Shown here: piece after piece, positions 10,409-27,145 of the stretch
How positions within the stretch are numbered: position 1 is the first letter of the stretch
How the letters are laid out: each line of letters opens with the position of its first letter
Origin: Glandiceps talaboti
Lineage: Eukaryota > Hemichordata > Enteropneusta > Spengelidae
DNA: 64,000 nucleotides
Reading direction: 5' to 3'
NCBI RefSeq assembly: GCF_964340395.1
Contig: NC_135553.1
Coordinates: forward strand, 131,001-195,000
Notes under the pieces: model-generated
Databases searched by the model: none
What the model saw: only the letters and a program-made list of their open reading frames with translations
Told to the model about the DNA's origin: nothing
Program-made: the position numbers and the translations under genes

Positions 10409-12124
10409 TTTTTCCTTCAATTTCACCCTGCGATTGTACTAACACACTGGCCACTGGCACTAGCACTTTTCATGTGTACAACATGTGTAATCGGTCAATC
10501 GATCGTCAGTAAATTAAAGCCACCTAACCTACTCTCCTTTGTTTTAGCTACCAGTAATTATCTAACTTGACAATCTTTTCGAGATGTAAAATAAATTTGG
10601 TAAATTGATTCTTTTGGGGATGGCATAAATTTTGTTGAGGGGAATGTTTTAAAAATTGTCATTTTAGCACTTCGATTACAGGAAAAACAAATTTGTCAGT
10701 ACCAAGTTTCGCAATCCACTTAAACTAAAAGCCGTAAACCTGGGTAGTTTTAAATGATATAAGGTGGGTGACGTGCGCCCCCATATGGTTTGTAATTTGT
10801 TCTTTGATTGGTTTAGGCATTTGGGGCGTGGGCTGTCTTGCCAATGAAAACGATTGTACTGCAATGATATTGAGTATATGCATGTATGGCTGCTCGATAC
10901 CCACCATACGTAAGTTTGTAAGACACAAGCAAAGAAGAAACCGTTCTAAAGGTAAGTGTTTGTACTTTGGTGTACAAGACATGTTTGCCTTTCAAGACAT
11001 AACTTTAGTAACTGAACATGAGATACCATACACAAGTGTTTTTCGCTCACAGCATGGATGTTTTCTCAATCCATGCTCACAGTCACACTATATCTGTGCA
11101 CGTACTTCAAGATAAACTTGCATGGTACTACTAGTAGTACTATGTCTACGGCAGCATATATCGCCAGCCAAGGTCACCAATAGCAATCTCTGTGTGTGAC
11201 AGTGTATGTGTGTGTTGGGGGGGGGGGGGGTGTTTCAGTGTGAATCTCCAAACCTATTTCAACAGAATGATTTGCTCAATAACAGCGCGAAGTTAGTGTA
11301 AAAAAGTATGTTCAAGGTTATAATTTGCAGACTTAAAATTGATATTATAGTGACAAACATGTAAAGGTCATAAACAAACATCTATTCTTGTAGTTAGCCC
11401 TGTGATAACATTACTGAATACGTGCGTATGTGACAGGATGCAGTTCTAACTTCCATTACTTGTACACCTCTGAACTTTAACTGTCAACTTGAAGATATAC
11501 AAGTACAATACTACATGTATATGTTTAAATGAGTGATCATTAAATATTGAGCCTGAAATATTTTAAATGTCACATATACTTTATATCTGATCCTCTTACA
11601 CCATGATATTTGTTACATCATCATGCTCTGTTACAACATGGTACATGTATAATCATGGAAGTATAACCCACTTCCATGGTATAATGGACAGCAGGGTACA
11701 GTACTCATAAATTAGGGGGGTGTAGTATTTCTTAGATTGTTGTTTTCCTGGTCTGCAGACTAAATATAACAATGTTGCTGTTCACAGACACATGTATTGA
11801 CAAATGTGCAACGGCTATTCAAATTGTAGTATGTATGCATGCATTGACAAGTAGCTGTGACCTGAATGCAGTGTCCATCAGACCTCTTTGACTATAGTAG
11901 TATACTCCTGCTGCAAACATTGCCCATTTCAATTTATTGATGATTTTCTATTCAAAAAATAAAAGAAAATAAATTAAAATAAAATAAAAATGATTAAAAA
12001 CACATGTGGATGCAAGATTATACTGGTAAAACCATGCTCATTTGTGCAGGGCAGTAGTAAAAGAGAATTTGTGTGGTACATGTACATATGATTTGATCCA
12101 CACAATGGTATGGTTGGTGTCACA
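10409..12124. other. Upstream of RPS19BP1; no further gene identified
   Basis: This should contain the RPS19BP1 promoter and 5' UTR on the minus strand; no TATA box was identified. The plus-strand open frame at 10768-11115 has no recognisable domain and was not called. A G run lies at about 11218-11230 and an A-rich patch at about 11955-12000. Confidence 0.4.
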
Positions 12125-12231
12125 GGCACTCGAATCAATGTGTATGATTAAAAAAAAAAATATGTATGTAAATAAGTCTTATTTACATACATATTATTTT
12201 TTTTAAAACCATACACATTGATTCGAGTGCC
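12125..12231. repeat. Hairpin element, GGCACTCGAATCAAT family (copy 2)
   Basis: An almost perfect palindrome: GGCACTCGAATCAATGTGTA on the left and TACACATTGATTCGAGTGCC on the right. The centre also pairs (TATGTATGTAAATAAG with CTTATTTACATACATA). It has no coding capacity and looks like a MITE/foldback remnant. Confidence 0.75.
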
Positions 12232-13150
<919 letters not shown>

Positions 13151-16100
13151 ATATAGATGTACATATACATACATACATGTACATATACATGTATAACTTT
13201 GTTTGGAGATGATATGGATAATATGATCAATGTCAAAAAAATAATAGTTGTTCTGATTTAGTTACATGAAATGAATGAGAGAGTTCAACTGTTCATATAT
13301 GTGTATCAAAATGTACAGCGGCCAATGTTGGACAAATACAAAACTTTTGTGTGAAAAATATTGCTCTGCCAGAGTTATAATAAAAGTTGGTCTTGAATGA
13401 AATAATCCTCGTATAATCCATACGTTAAAGCTGTACTAGCAGAAACTGAGACATTTGGACATAATAACTTATTCATAATACCATACGCCCAGACCATAAA
13501 CAGTATTGATTCATATTTTGGTATTAAGCATATTTTTGTAGTTTTATTCATAATAAATCAAATCAATTTTCAGTGACTATATTGTGGTTGTCTGCTTGAA
13601 AACTGATACCGTTTATAACTTGCACAGTTAAAACATACATTTAGTATCGTTTTAACATTCAAAACTGAGCTTTTGCTCAAGATTAAACTTGTCACTACAC
13701 TACCTATACAGATAATATTGACCACTAATTAATAGATACAATGTCTTTTATAACTTGTCATTGACAATTGTTCATGAATATGTCTGTGCTTATTTAAATA
13801 ATGATAAAAAATGTCCCAGTTGCAGCTAGTGTAGGGTTTAAACATAGGCCTGGATTTAAATTTAGGACTGGCATCAGGGCAATTTTATAATATAGCTGAA
13901 ATTCATTTTTATTACAAGCTGGAAATATTAACTTATCCAAATATTTTGTGTAGACTCCGTTGACTTCATTCCTGGATTGAATGTTTTGCCATGTGCTAGT
14001 ACATTTCTAGTGTGGTAAGGTTATTGATAAATATTAAAATAACCTTCATTTATATCATGAAACAAAGCTGAGGAATCTCTTTGGGATCAATTTTATAAAA
14101 GAGTTGTCATGCAATTATGCAATATGACATTTTATGTGGAAATAAAGCAATGATGCAATGGTGACTGTTTGACACATGTCTGTGTTGTCTCAACCAACTC
14201 AAGTGAAAACTAATTACTAGCTAAACCTGACAGGAAATACAACAGTGGAAACTGGGCTTTTGGCTAACTAAGATAGACACAAACTGAAATTACATGTTAA
14301 AGTTTGTGTTATAAGCAGAATGTTGATTGAGTGGACATTTTGTTTAATTGTACTCACAGTGGTAGGGTAGTATGATGACTTCTATGATCTTACAGTGTAC
14401 ATTTTTGGAGAATTCCAGTGTGTACATTATCTTGGTAAGAGGGTGATTTGTTTTGCACAACAGAGACACTGTTATCACCCACACATGTAATTTACCATAT
14501 CCAGCAACAGTAGTTTTAGTTTGTATGCTGAAAACTTGGTTTCCATAGTAGTAGATGATTATCCTTAGTATACAATGAATTTGTTGACACAAGGTGGTAA
14601 GTAAATCTGTCTGGCTTTCATAGCCCCTCCCTTACCAAATAATGTAAAGTTTCGTCAAAATCAGATCAAAGGGTGTTATGTAAACATCATTACAATTTAC
14701 ATGTCACCACTGATATTTAAAACTGGTCTCAGATTTTGAACTAAATTTCTGCTGTTGGTTTGTATACACTTACAGGCAAGGTGGTTTGTATGAAAAGTGG
14801 AGAGTAGTAAATATTATTTTGCCTGCAAATGAATGATTTTGTTCCATTGATCGTGTTATTCCCTTTAGTAGAAATAGTTTTGTTAGAATGTGTGAAAATA
14901 TAATGTGGGTGAATCAATTGAATCATACATAGACTTTGGGGAGAGACGTCTTTGAACTTAATTTACATGTACATATGTATGTAAACAAACACGTTTATAG
15001 TTCAAAGTACAAACGATTAATATGCAGAGCTAGATGTTATTGACTGGAAAACATTTAGAGGAAATCCATACAAACTTTGTATCCGCGTTGAAAAAAGAAT
15101 ATTTCTTGTGTTCATCAAAGCAGAAGACAATAGGATACTTGGAGCTTCCTACATGTTAAAAGTAGCTGTTAAAATTGTTCTAGTAATTATAATTATAACA
15201 AGTTTTCAGTAGGTGAAATGCAGTTTCCAATTATTTTCTGAGAGTTATTCACCAAAATCATATACCCAGTCTACATGTACGTTGCTGGATCAGTGACTAT
15301 GCTAGCACTCAGTCTAGATCAATGTAAAACAAGTACTAAAAATTATAGTCAAAGATCAAGCAACATAGACAGGCTAAAATTGTACCATAATACATGTATA
15401 CATACATAAATGATATGTTTATTTTACAAATTTCTCATCAAAATAGAATATAAACATCTCCATGAACTAGTGATTGATTCAATGTAGATGTACAAAATGT
15501 AACTTGGCATTTGTTTTCAGTGATTATTCTTGAAACTATTGTATGACCACTCGACTCAGAGAAAATAATCTAGTACATGTACGTTCACTTGGTGAAGATA
15601 ATCTGAAGTGTTACCTTGGGGGTTGGGGATAACTCAAGGTCTACAGGGAGTTCAAAGTATGGTTACTTATGTATTCCAGTGAAACATCTTAGAGATGAAA
15701 TGATAAATCAAAATCATTCATGCAAATACATCATGTTATCACATCAATATATCTAAACTGTACTGTATAAATTTTTCAATTAATGTTCACCACATGTGCA
15801 TGTAGTACATAACAAATGATTTGGGGAGGTTTTTGTACATGTACATGTATAATACAACAATTGTTGTGTGGCAGGCAGTCATGATGATGATTTACATACA
15901 TTGTAGTATGTTATAACACACAAGCAGTTCATATGGTTATGATGAATGATGATTTGTAAAATACTACAAGTACAGTGTGGACTAGATCATATGTACATGT
16001 AGTTGCCCAAAGCCTCCGATTTATGGTAATCGTACCTTAAACTTTCAGTACCAGACATTGACAGAATATTATGAAAGCTCTCTATTAAATTAAGGTCACT

Positions 16101-18280
16101 TAAAAAACAATATTATTTAAGATCTCTTGTTCATACATACAAACATACATTCAACGTCAAGACATTTTCACTGGTCAAGTTCTAAATGCAAATGAAATGT
16201 ACTTACAAGTTCAATAGAAAACAAGAATGTTTGACATATGCAACATGAGTAAAGTTATACAGTGTGTACACACAAAGTGTCATTGAATTGAGAGGCCCTT
16301 TCAATTTATGTTGTTTTATTTAATCAATGCATGTACATGTAAGTGTTGCAAGTAGGGGAGCTGTACAAAGAACAAGTGGTAAATACATGTACACATGCAG
16401 TATAGTAACATGTACAATGTGCAAGGCATTCAAAATATTGAAATGAGGGAGGTTTAAAAATCAGCTACAGGAAATCTGTTCATTTGATGATTAAAATAGT
16501 GCTTCCTGTATCACACAATGAACATTTCCTTTCCATATTTTTCAAGAAAATTGATAGGAAATTGAATTAGCTGCAGTTTGAATTAAATGTCTGTAATGAT
16601 GTCACCAGTAAAATGCAAGCAAAGTTATATAGAAACTTGTCCTTCCCAAATAATGCAATAGTTAAATATTTCATTATTTTGGCTGGTTCACAACTGTTCG
16701 TTTCATTTTTTCTTGTAATCTCAGAATATCTGTTACACACATTTTATACAGTGAAGAAATTCTTCTCAAAATATTGTGGTATGAATTTATGTATTTCTCA
16801 AAATATAATCATCTGGTTAGTATAGCTAGTATAGTCATAGACCTGAGGTTCTATGGTATAGTCAATGAAAAAGATAATATAAGGCTTTTGTAACTACCAT
16901 AGAATCATTTGGAAATGAGAGATGTTTTTGATTGTTGGTGAGTTGTGAAGAAGTATTTTCTTCACATAGGAGGAACTATTCATTCTGTCATGCTTAATAC
17001 ACAAATAGCAATTTGCACACTGTGTATACAATACATATTGTCTATTCAGTATAATATGTGTATCATTAGGGTTTCAGCCTTGTAAACAGCTTTCGGTTCA
17101 TCTGTCATGTACTGGAGGCAATAATGCATGTCTCATTTCTTATCCAACTCTCCTGAGCCTTAGAAGTTAGAGGCACTTCAATTGATACAATGATTATGCT
17201 GTGTCTGATGTTTCCGCCTCCTTATCTGTTTTTCCATATCATCATTTCAGAATTACCTACTACGCACGCCATGGATTCACTATTCATCTTAAAATACAGC
17301 TTTCATAGTTTCCATAATGTTCCATGTAATATTGTATGTAGGTGAAGAGACCACTTTAAGCACATCTTACAGGTAGCCAGGTCCTTCATATCTGTATTAT
17401 CCTACAGTGGAAACAGCAGATAATAACAGTAGTAAAGAAAATCATATGACAGAAACGCAGGAGTGCCAGTGTGACATACAAATGTAGTATGCAGGGTTTG
17501 CTTTATTCTCTGCGACTATATTTTCATTAGTGTAGCTATTGAAAGTACATCAAAAACACTGTCTGTAACCTTTATGTGAGTGCAGATACCCCAACTATCC
17601 ACACAGTTATTGGGGTTTATGTTTATCCAAAACAGCAAATTTTGATTAAAAATACAACTATTCATGTGATTTTGTGTAAGTATAACATAACACTTGCATG
17701 TTCACATACATGTATGATACACATTATGCAATAAAGTATTCAGTTTTGCAAAAGCCATATGTAATACATGTAATCCATGTTCCAAATAATTCAAAGAGAT
17801 TCACATTTCAGATATCTTTTTTGACCTTTCAGGAAAATAATCAAAAATATGGACAAAATGTTGTGAAGTGTGATGCTTACAAATACTTCACATGTCAGCT
17901 CATTCATATATGTCTTTGCAAATTGATGTCCGTTATTATACATGTTAACCTATTTGTATGCAATAAATTGTTGAAATTTGTCATCATCTAAGAAACATTT
18001 ACATTTATACTTGTAATAATACTGTCAAAATTTGTCATTTATGTAGTCGTACTTTGTAACACACGCATAAAAATGTTTAAATTTATCATCAATCACAAAG
18101 TATTAGGTAAAATCACTTTTGTCACCTTCCTATTACAAGTAAATTACACATTACCAAGGCCTAGGAGAACAAAATCTTGCTGAAAATAAGCTTTGTATAT
18201 TTGCAGTGACCAATTATGGGTCACCCTGTGACCTATACGTAGATGTATAAGTTACTAATGAGATCTACTTCCTCTTACAT
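13151..18280. other. Long gene-poor stretch
   Basis: No confident gene. Two minus-strand segments carry exon-like splice sites: 14761-14808 (acceptor TTTGCAG, donor GTAAGT) and a frame at about 14356-14590 ending at a GTGAGT donor. Neither encodes a recognisable domain. TACATGTA palindromes are frequent (for example near 15840, 16330 and 16390). Confidence 0.4.
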
Positions 18281-18632
18281 GTTAGTGTTCACTGGCTCTG
18301 TTGAATACAACCATGCGGAAACCAATAAGAGACCATAATTCTACACTTTAAGATAAATGTAGCAAGATGACAATTCCTTTTTACATTTTGTCTACATTTG
18401 TAAATGAAAAAATACATGTACATGTACATATAGATGCGGACGTGTTGGTGTCAATGATTATGTCTGCATAGTGTCATGTTAGTTCATTTCAAATGGACAA
18501 AATGTTGCAAAAAAATCTGTATTAAGTAATTCGATCTTGCAGTCATAAAAAAAGTGATGTATGTACATATACATGTACAGTTTCTTTTTGGTTCCTGTGT
18601 GGTTGTATCAAACAGAGCCAGTGAACACTAAC
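18281..18632. mobile_element. MITE-like element with ~45-bp terminal inverted repeats
   Basis: The left end GTTAGTGTTCACTGGCTCTG continues as TTGAATACAACCA. The right end is its near-exact complement, TGGTTGTATCAAACAGAGCC then AGTGAACACTAAC. The roughly 350-base interior is AT-rich and non-coding. No convincing target-site duplication was seen. Confidence 0.7.
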
Positions 18633-20473
<1,841 letters not shown>

Positions 20474-20500
20474 CCAATTGATTTGCCCTTATTCATGTTT

Positions 20501-20690
<190 letters not shown>

Positions 20691-20692
20691 AA

Positions 20693-20772
20693 ACACAAAT
20701 ACACAAGTTATGGTACGGAGCCGTTACTCAGAGTAAAACTCGGATCCGTACCATAACTTGTGTATTTTGTGT
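20693..20772. repeat. Hairpin between AT and TG arrays
   Basis: The arms ACAAGTTATGGTACGGA and TCCGTACCATAACTTGT extend outward to ACACAAATAC and GTATTTTGTGT. A loop of about 25 bases separates them. Confidence 0.8.
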
Positions 20773-20840
20773 AATACAGCTCTACTTCTCAGTATTGAGC
20801 GCTTTTCCTTCAGTTTATGACTTACCTCTTACACTGAATT

Positions 20841-20842
20841 AG

Positions 20843-20927
<85 letters not shown>
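20841..20927. repeat. (AT)n(GT)n microsatellite
   Basis: A short AT run followed by about 35 GT units. Confidence 0.97.
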
Positions 20928-20930
<3 letters not shown>

Positions 20931-21009
20931 TTGAGGGTAGAAGAAAATCAAGTCGGGTTTTTCGTCTCTGCAAGCCTGTTTCGTGAGTAAATCACTCGTC
21001 AGGGGATGT

Positions 21010-21277
<268 letters not shown>

Positions 21278-21285
<8 letters not shown>

Positions 21286-21333
21286 TACGCTCTGCCACTG
21301 CGGTATAGAGCACTGTCTTATAGCAGATTGATA
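21278..21333 (+). repeat. Unique cassette between AT arrays (copy 2)
   Basis: Shares AAAACTATTACGCTCTGCCA and CTGCGGTATAGAGCACTGTC with 12883-12935, with an extra TATAG. It overlaps the end of the palindrome. Confidence 0.8.
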
Positions 21334-21342
21334 CTCACCGAG

Positions 21343-21602
<260 letters not shown>

Positions 21603-21940
21603 GGTACAGATACTGTATCTAGACTACCATATATGCAGGTACAGATACACAGATTCATGTATCTAGACTACCATATGTAGTCTATTAGACCAGTGGTTGG
21701 TTAAATCTGACTATGAAGAATACCCCTATATTTATTTATAATATACCTAGTGATAATGCTGTGCCATGATTCGCTAGAATCAGTCATGTGATAGGAAAAT
21801 AGAATGACTATTTCCCTAGGGAAATTGTCCCATCAACTTTTACATGGTCACGTGACCACCGCGCGTTCACAGCAGGTCAAAATGGCAGCTTCTGACGATG
21901 TCGTCTGCCACCGCGAGTTCACAGCATGAGGTATATTATA

Positions 21941-22054
21941 AAACACATATTGCCTGGCCTATATTCGGGCTATAGCATGTGATTCTGGTAACTCACAGTC
22001 CCTCGGGTGTAATAAACGGGTGCTATAGCCCTCATGGCCAGGCAATATGTGTTC
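21941..22054. repeat. Hairpin (MITE-like) with AACACATATTGCCTGGCC arms
   Basis: AACACATATTGCCTGGCC on the left and GGCCAGGCAATATGTGTT on the right. The inner GGGCTATAGCA and TGCTATAGCCC also pair. Just left (21860-21930), CCACCGCG.GTTCACAGCA is directly repeated. Confidence 0.75.
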
Positions 22055-23095
22055 AATATGCTATACAAACCTAGATATGTAGAATACCCCTATATGTATA
22101 TTTAACCTAGATATGTAGAATACCCTATATTTATATAAATACAAACCTTGATATGAAGAATACCCCTATATTTATATTTAACCTAGATATGTAGAATACC
22201 CTATATGTATATTTAACCTAGATATTTAGAATACCCTATATTTATATATGCTATACAAACCTAGATATGTAGAATACCCCTATATTTATATTTAACCTAG
22301 ATATGTAGAATACCCTATATGTATATTTAACCTAGATATTTAGAATACCCTATATTTATATATGCTATACAAACCTAGATATGTAGAATACCCCTATATG
22401 TATATTTAACCTAGATATTTAGAATACCCTATATTTATATATGCTATACAAACCTAGATATGTAGAATACCCTATATTTATATAAATACAAACCTTGATA
22501 TGAAGAATACCCCTATATTTATATATGCTATACAAACCTAGATATGTAGAATACCCCTATATGTATATTTAACCTAGATATTTAGAATACCCTATATTTA
22601 TATATGCTATACAAACCTAGATATGTAGAATACCCTATATTTATATAAATACAAACCTTGATATGAAGAATACCCCTATATTTATATTTAACCTAGATAT
22701 GTAGAATACCCTATATTTATATAAATACAAACCTATATATGAAGAATACCCCTATATTTATATAAATACAAACCTAGATATGTAGAATACCCTATATTTA
22801 TATAAATACAAACCTAGATATGTAGAATACCCCTATATTTATATATGCTATACAAACCTAGATATGTAGAATACCCTATATTTATATAAATACAAACCTA
22901 GATATGTAGAATACCCCTATATTTATATATGCTATACAAACCTAGATATGTAGAATACCCTATATTTATATAAATACAAACCTATATATGAAGAATACCC
23001 CTATATTTATTTATGCTATACAAACCTATATATGTAGAATACCCCTTTATTTATATATGCTATACAAACCTAGGTATGTGGAATACCCTACATGT
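22055..23095. repeat. AT-rich minisatellite, ~1 kb
   Basis: Repeats of ACCTAGATATGTAGAATACC plus CCTATATTTATAT, joined by TTTA, AAATACAA or ATGCTATACAA linkers. This gives unit lengths of about 36-48 bases in an irregular higher-order order, with some 25 copies. Confidence 0.92.
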
Positions 23096-24658
23096 ATTTC
23101 ATAGATGAATACAGGATTATTATTACCAAGTGTAGAAGTTAAATTCAAACCCTGACATGTATACTTGTAGTTCTTGTAGTACTATCGGTTAGCATATCAA
23201 ATGCTAGTTATTAATTATGCATTGAAATGATAAAATATTAATAATGCATACAGCATATGATTTGGATAGAAATTTTATAGATAAGATAATGAAGGATTAG
23301 CATTATTCTGTGTTTGGAGTATGAGACTACCATACAATTTGTAGACATTACATAGTGCAATGTACATGTACACAATGTAAGTCATGTATGAAAGCCTTAA
23401 AAGTTGAAGATTCAAATACTCATTGTAGCTGCATTCTCACATGCCTGAGGGATGTTACTAAGCTTCCAAAGAAAAGTAATATCAGCTGAGAAAGTTGATG
23501 ATTAAAGATATTGGAATTATGTTCATCCCATTCAAGTATTCTCAGTGTGTTTCTTCCATGTCTTACTGTGTTATAAAATGATAACATATACAACATGTAT
23601 GCTATACAAACCTACATGTAGATATATTCACTCAAGAGTAATTTAATCATATTTCATTGGAAAATGAAAACACAAATTAAATAAATGTATAAACCAAAAT
23701 ATTTCATTAAAGACTAATTTTTGCTCATTTCCTTGGGAAAAAACACTAAAATAAGTAGTGACATATATACATGTACATGAACAATCCACCAGGCTCAGTA
23801 ATTCATTAAAAATGGTCCTTTGGAACTACATATAATTTTTACTCAAAGACTACAGTTTATAAAATTGTAAACCTGTATTTAGGGTGACAATACATGTACA
23901 TGACTGGTGTGTCAATCAGAGTGTTGAGTTCATTTTGTCTTTCATTTAGTTTTGTCACAACTGAACAGGTTCAGTAGTGCTGTAGGCATGGTGAAATGTT
24001 TGTCTGTCTGACTGTATGTGTGTCTTTATGTGAACGAATCATTTGCCTTGGTTAGTATTTGGTCGGGATAATTACTTACTATACATTTAGGTTGTGTACA
24101 TGTTACATAAATTGAAAGCTCTTCAAATATATGGTGTGGGATTATTATTAAAACATGATTTTTGGTAGAAAAAAAACGTAAAACTCAAACATTACTGTGC
24201 AGAAAGGCCTTATGGTTACAATGTTTCTAGGGGTGTGTAGGTGAAGAATTGTTCATGACATGATGGTCCATAAAGTAGTTATGTGCAAATTATGTCTAAA
24301 AATGTGAACTTTTGGTCAAAAATGAAATGATGGTGTATATCGCAAAGATAACAACAGGGTGGTTGGCCAAGTGGATGAGCAAATAAAAGATTGACACATG
24401 TTCACCTACATGTAATAACTAAGACCTCACCCATAGCAACAGTGAAATACTATAGATGTGTACATGTATATGTTCTTGTTCTGTTAACCCAACCCTTGGG
24501 TTTCTACAAAGACTGCAGTATAGTGATGCCTTAAAAATACTGTAGGATTGTGCTTCCTTCATAGAGGTAAAAAACAAAAATGACCCTCGTGCATTTTCCT
24601 TCGTTTTCTCTATGCCATTTGAAGTAGATGTCATAGTTGTGTATGGTTGTCTACTTGG
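23096..24658. other. Intergenic, no gene seen
   Basis: AT-rich sequence without recognised coding or repeat structure, apart from scattered TACATGTA motifs. Confidence 0.45.
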
Positions 24659-26105
24659 TTAAATATCCTTCTCAATTTCAGTCCTGAACTTAGTCCAAAA
24701 CAGTTCTTTGTCTGCTTCATGTGCTGTCCACTTGATCCACTTCTTACAACACTTCAATAGTTGAATTAATCATCAAATTAACCATGGCAGTTTGTTTTGA
24801 GAGATTGGTTTGAGTTGCACCATCTTTCAGTACATCAAATAGCTGATGCAAGGCTACTTCCAGTTCAAAAGTTGGTTGTTGAAGTCTTCTGTTAAAACAA
24901 AGATGAATTTGTAGCTTCCATGGACACAGACATTGATCAATATTAGTTGCCTTGACTACACCAGGGACACATTCTCTGTCTTTGATACATAATTTAAATC
25001 CATCCCTTTTCTCCAAGCAAGGCATCATCTCTCATCTCATCGAAAGAAAATCTTTATCAGCATAAGATGCCATGACATGACATGATCATACTTGTAATTG
25101 TTAGCTTGGTTATTGCCTTCTTAAATGCCTCATACAGTGGTACATGTAGCCATTTTTATCAGGCCCATTCATAGTTTCCAGAGGAAATATTTATACTTTA
25201 TATTCCATCTAAATTTCTTCCAAATGATACCAGCCAAAGTAACAGCAATTGCCAAGGTGATGATTACTATGGTAATACTCATGATAATACACTGCAACTT
25301 ACATTTTTATCTGCATCAAAATCCACTAAATATGTACATGTATCAGCATATTGATTTGGGGAAAAGCATTGATAATTTTACAGCCAATGTGTTTTCTGTG
25401 GGTACAGATGCTTTTAGAATATCAGGAACTCTGATACTCCCCTGGAAGACATCCTAATCCAGTGAATACATCTTTGTACTTGTTCATTATTTGGTCAAGT
25501 GTTATTGGAACGTAGCATTTACTTTGAACCATGTTCAGATACTTAAAAGCATAATTTCGCGATAACCAATCTTCTTTTAGGCAAGTTTTGCCTCCAATAA
25601 TTGGCCAAGATGCTTCCTTCAATATGGTGAACTTTGCTCTGCATTTGAGGCTGGTGCCTATTCTGATCACCAGTGTGGGATTGGTGACCAACCAGGTGTG
25701 AAACCAGCCAATATCACAGTTGCATGTCAATGGATTGCCACCCAAGTAAAGGTTTTCTCGTTATAGCTCAGATCTAGCCTTGTCATATTCTGTAATCCAT
25801 CCAAAATATTGTTGTCCTGAGTTGCTAGTTGATTGTAACTTAAATCAAGATGAACTAACATCATTGTGTTAGAAAAATAAACCTGGTCGATTTGTATTTT
25901 GTTCAGTTGTTATTGTTTAAATCAAGATTTTCCAATTTGGGAAAGCAATGGAAAGGAAACACATCAGTATTTGAGAATCCAGACCTACATGTAAGGCATT
26001 CAGTTTTAAGGGTACATGTATGTGTAAGGTTGTGGTTTTAAGGAGACTGAATTGAATATGTTTCATTCAAATCCATGTAAGTCAGTTTAGGATGCATGTA
26101 CATGA
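24659..26105 (-). pseudogene. Toll-like receptor pseudogene
   Basis: Read on the minus strand, the parts of a Toll-like receptor follow in the right order but in shifting frames. Leucine-rich repeats lie at about 26105-25755 (HPKLTYMDLNET, FPKLENLDLNNN, MLVHLDLSYNQL, MTRLDLSYN). The LRR C-terminal cap starts with GNPLTCNCDIGWF near 25740. A transmembrane helix with a basic stop-transfer lies at about 25312-25170 (IVIITLAIAVTLAGIIWKKFRW). A TIR-like region at about 25060-24659 has DGFKLCIKDRECVPG, LEVALHQLF and LFWTKFRTEIEKD before the stop at 24659-24661. At least four frame changes and internal stops break it. Functional TLRs are about 700-1000 residues and signal through TIR adaptors; this copy cannot. 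The N-terminal LRRs were not found. Confidence 0.75.
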
Positions 26106-27145
26106 CATACAATTCCCCCAGAAATTGGGTCTTGGGTTGGCAGCATTGGCTTGCACACCCCTACCAGAACCACCCCACCCCCACCACCACGTCCCCAAGT
26201 GTATGTGACATATTAAATCAATGCAATTCTAGGCTATAATACTTTGTACAGCTACATGTAACCATATCTCTAATAAGTCACCATCACATCTAGTAAATGT
26301 AAATGTTATGTCTCAAGAGTAGTTTCTCAATTCAAGGCTGACAAACAGGTGTTAGATGATCCATCCATTACCATAGACACTGGATGTTTAGAATGATGGG
26401 GACATTGTTTGTGTGAGGAAGGTGTTAGAGTTTACAGATGAATGTTAGATATCAAGTCAATCAAAAATTCCCATGGGAACACAGACATGCATGTAGTGTG
26501 TGTAAGTGTAACCTGGTGGTTTTGAATTCATTATTTCCCCATCATGATGGGAAATCAAACTTCGAAATCCCCATTCACCTAGACTAGTGTAGGTGCTGAT
26601 ATATGTACATCACCTATTACTATAACCCAGAAAAAAAAAAACAGATTTAAAAAAAAAGCTGTAATCGAAGTATTTTCTTGGAAGATTGTCTGAAAATATG
26701 TTTAGTGTTTCATCATACATGCACAATTTTGGAATGTGTCAGTTTTATTCAATGACACTTAAATATTACTAGATAGCCATTCTTGTTCCAAATATTTTGT
26801 TAAAGATGGCAAGTAGGTAAAATCTACCCAAGTTCTCTAGCTGCTTGACTGGCATTCCACAGTTCAGTCCCTCTACATGTATGGTACAGGGGATGGAAAT
26901 CTATGAAAATTTTAACAGATTCCACCCTTCCATTACCAGGGTTCCTAAATGGACACCATAGTAAAGACATAATGTTCTCTTCTTAGATCATATTTACTTA
27001 AAAAGGAAAAGTCTTAATTCTAGCAAATATTCTCTTACAGCATGTAGCTGTTACTAACTGCTGAATAAACTTAATGTTAACCATATAAGGTTCCTTCTGT
27101 TCTGTTGTATGTAGATTGTGAGTGAAGTGAAGTGAAGTGGTCGCC
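26106..27145. other. Region upstream of CARHSP1; no gene seen
   Basis: It probably includes the 5' UTR end of the next gene (GTGAGTGAAGTGAAGTGAAG just before the ATG). The transcription start and any non-coding exon could not be placed. Confidence 0.4.

Noticed and set aside
14344-14926. Minus-strand exon-like frames with GTGAGT and GTAAGT donors
   Set aside because: No domain recognised and no consistent joined frame; kept as a note only.
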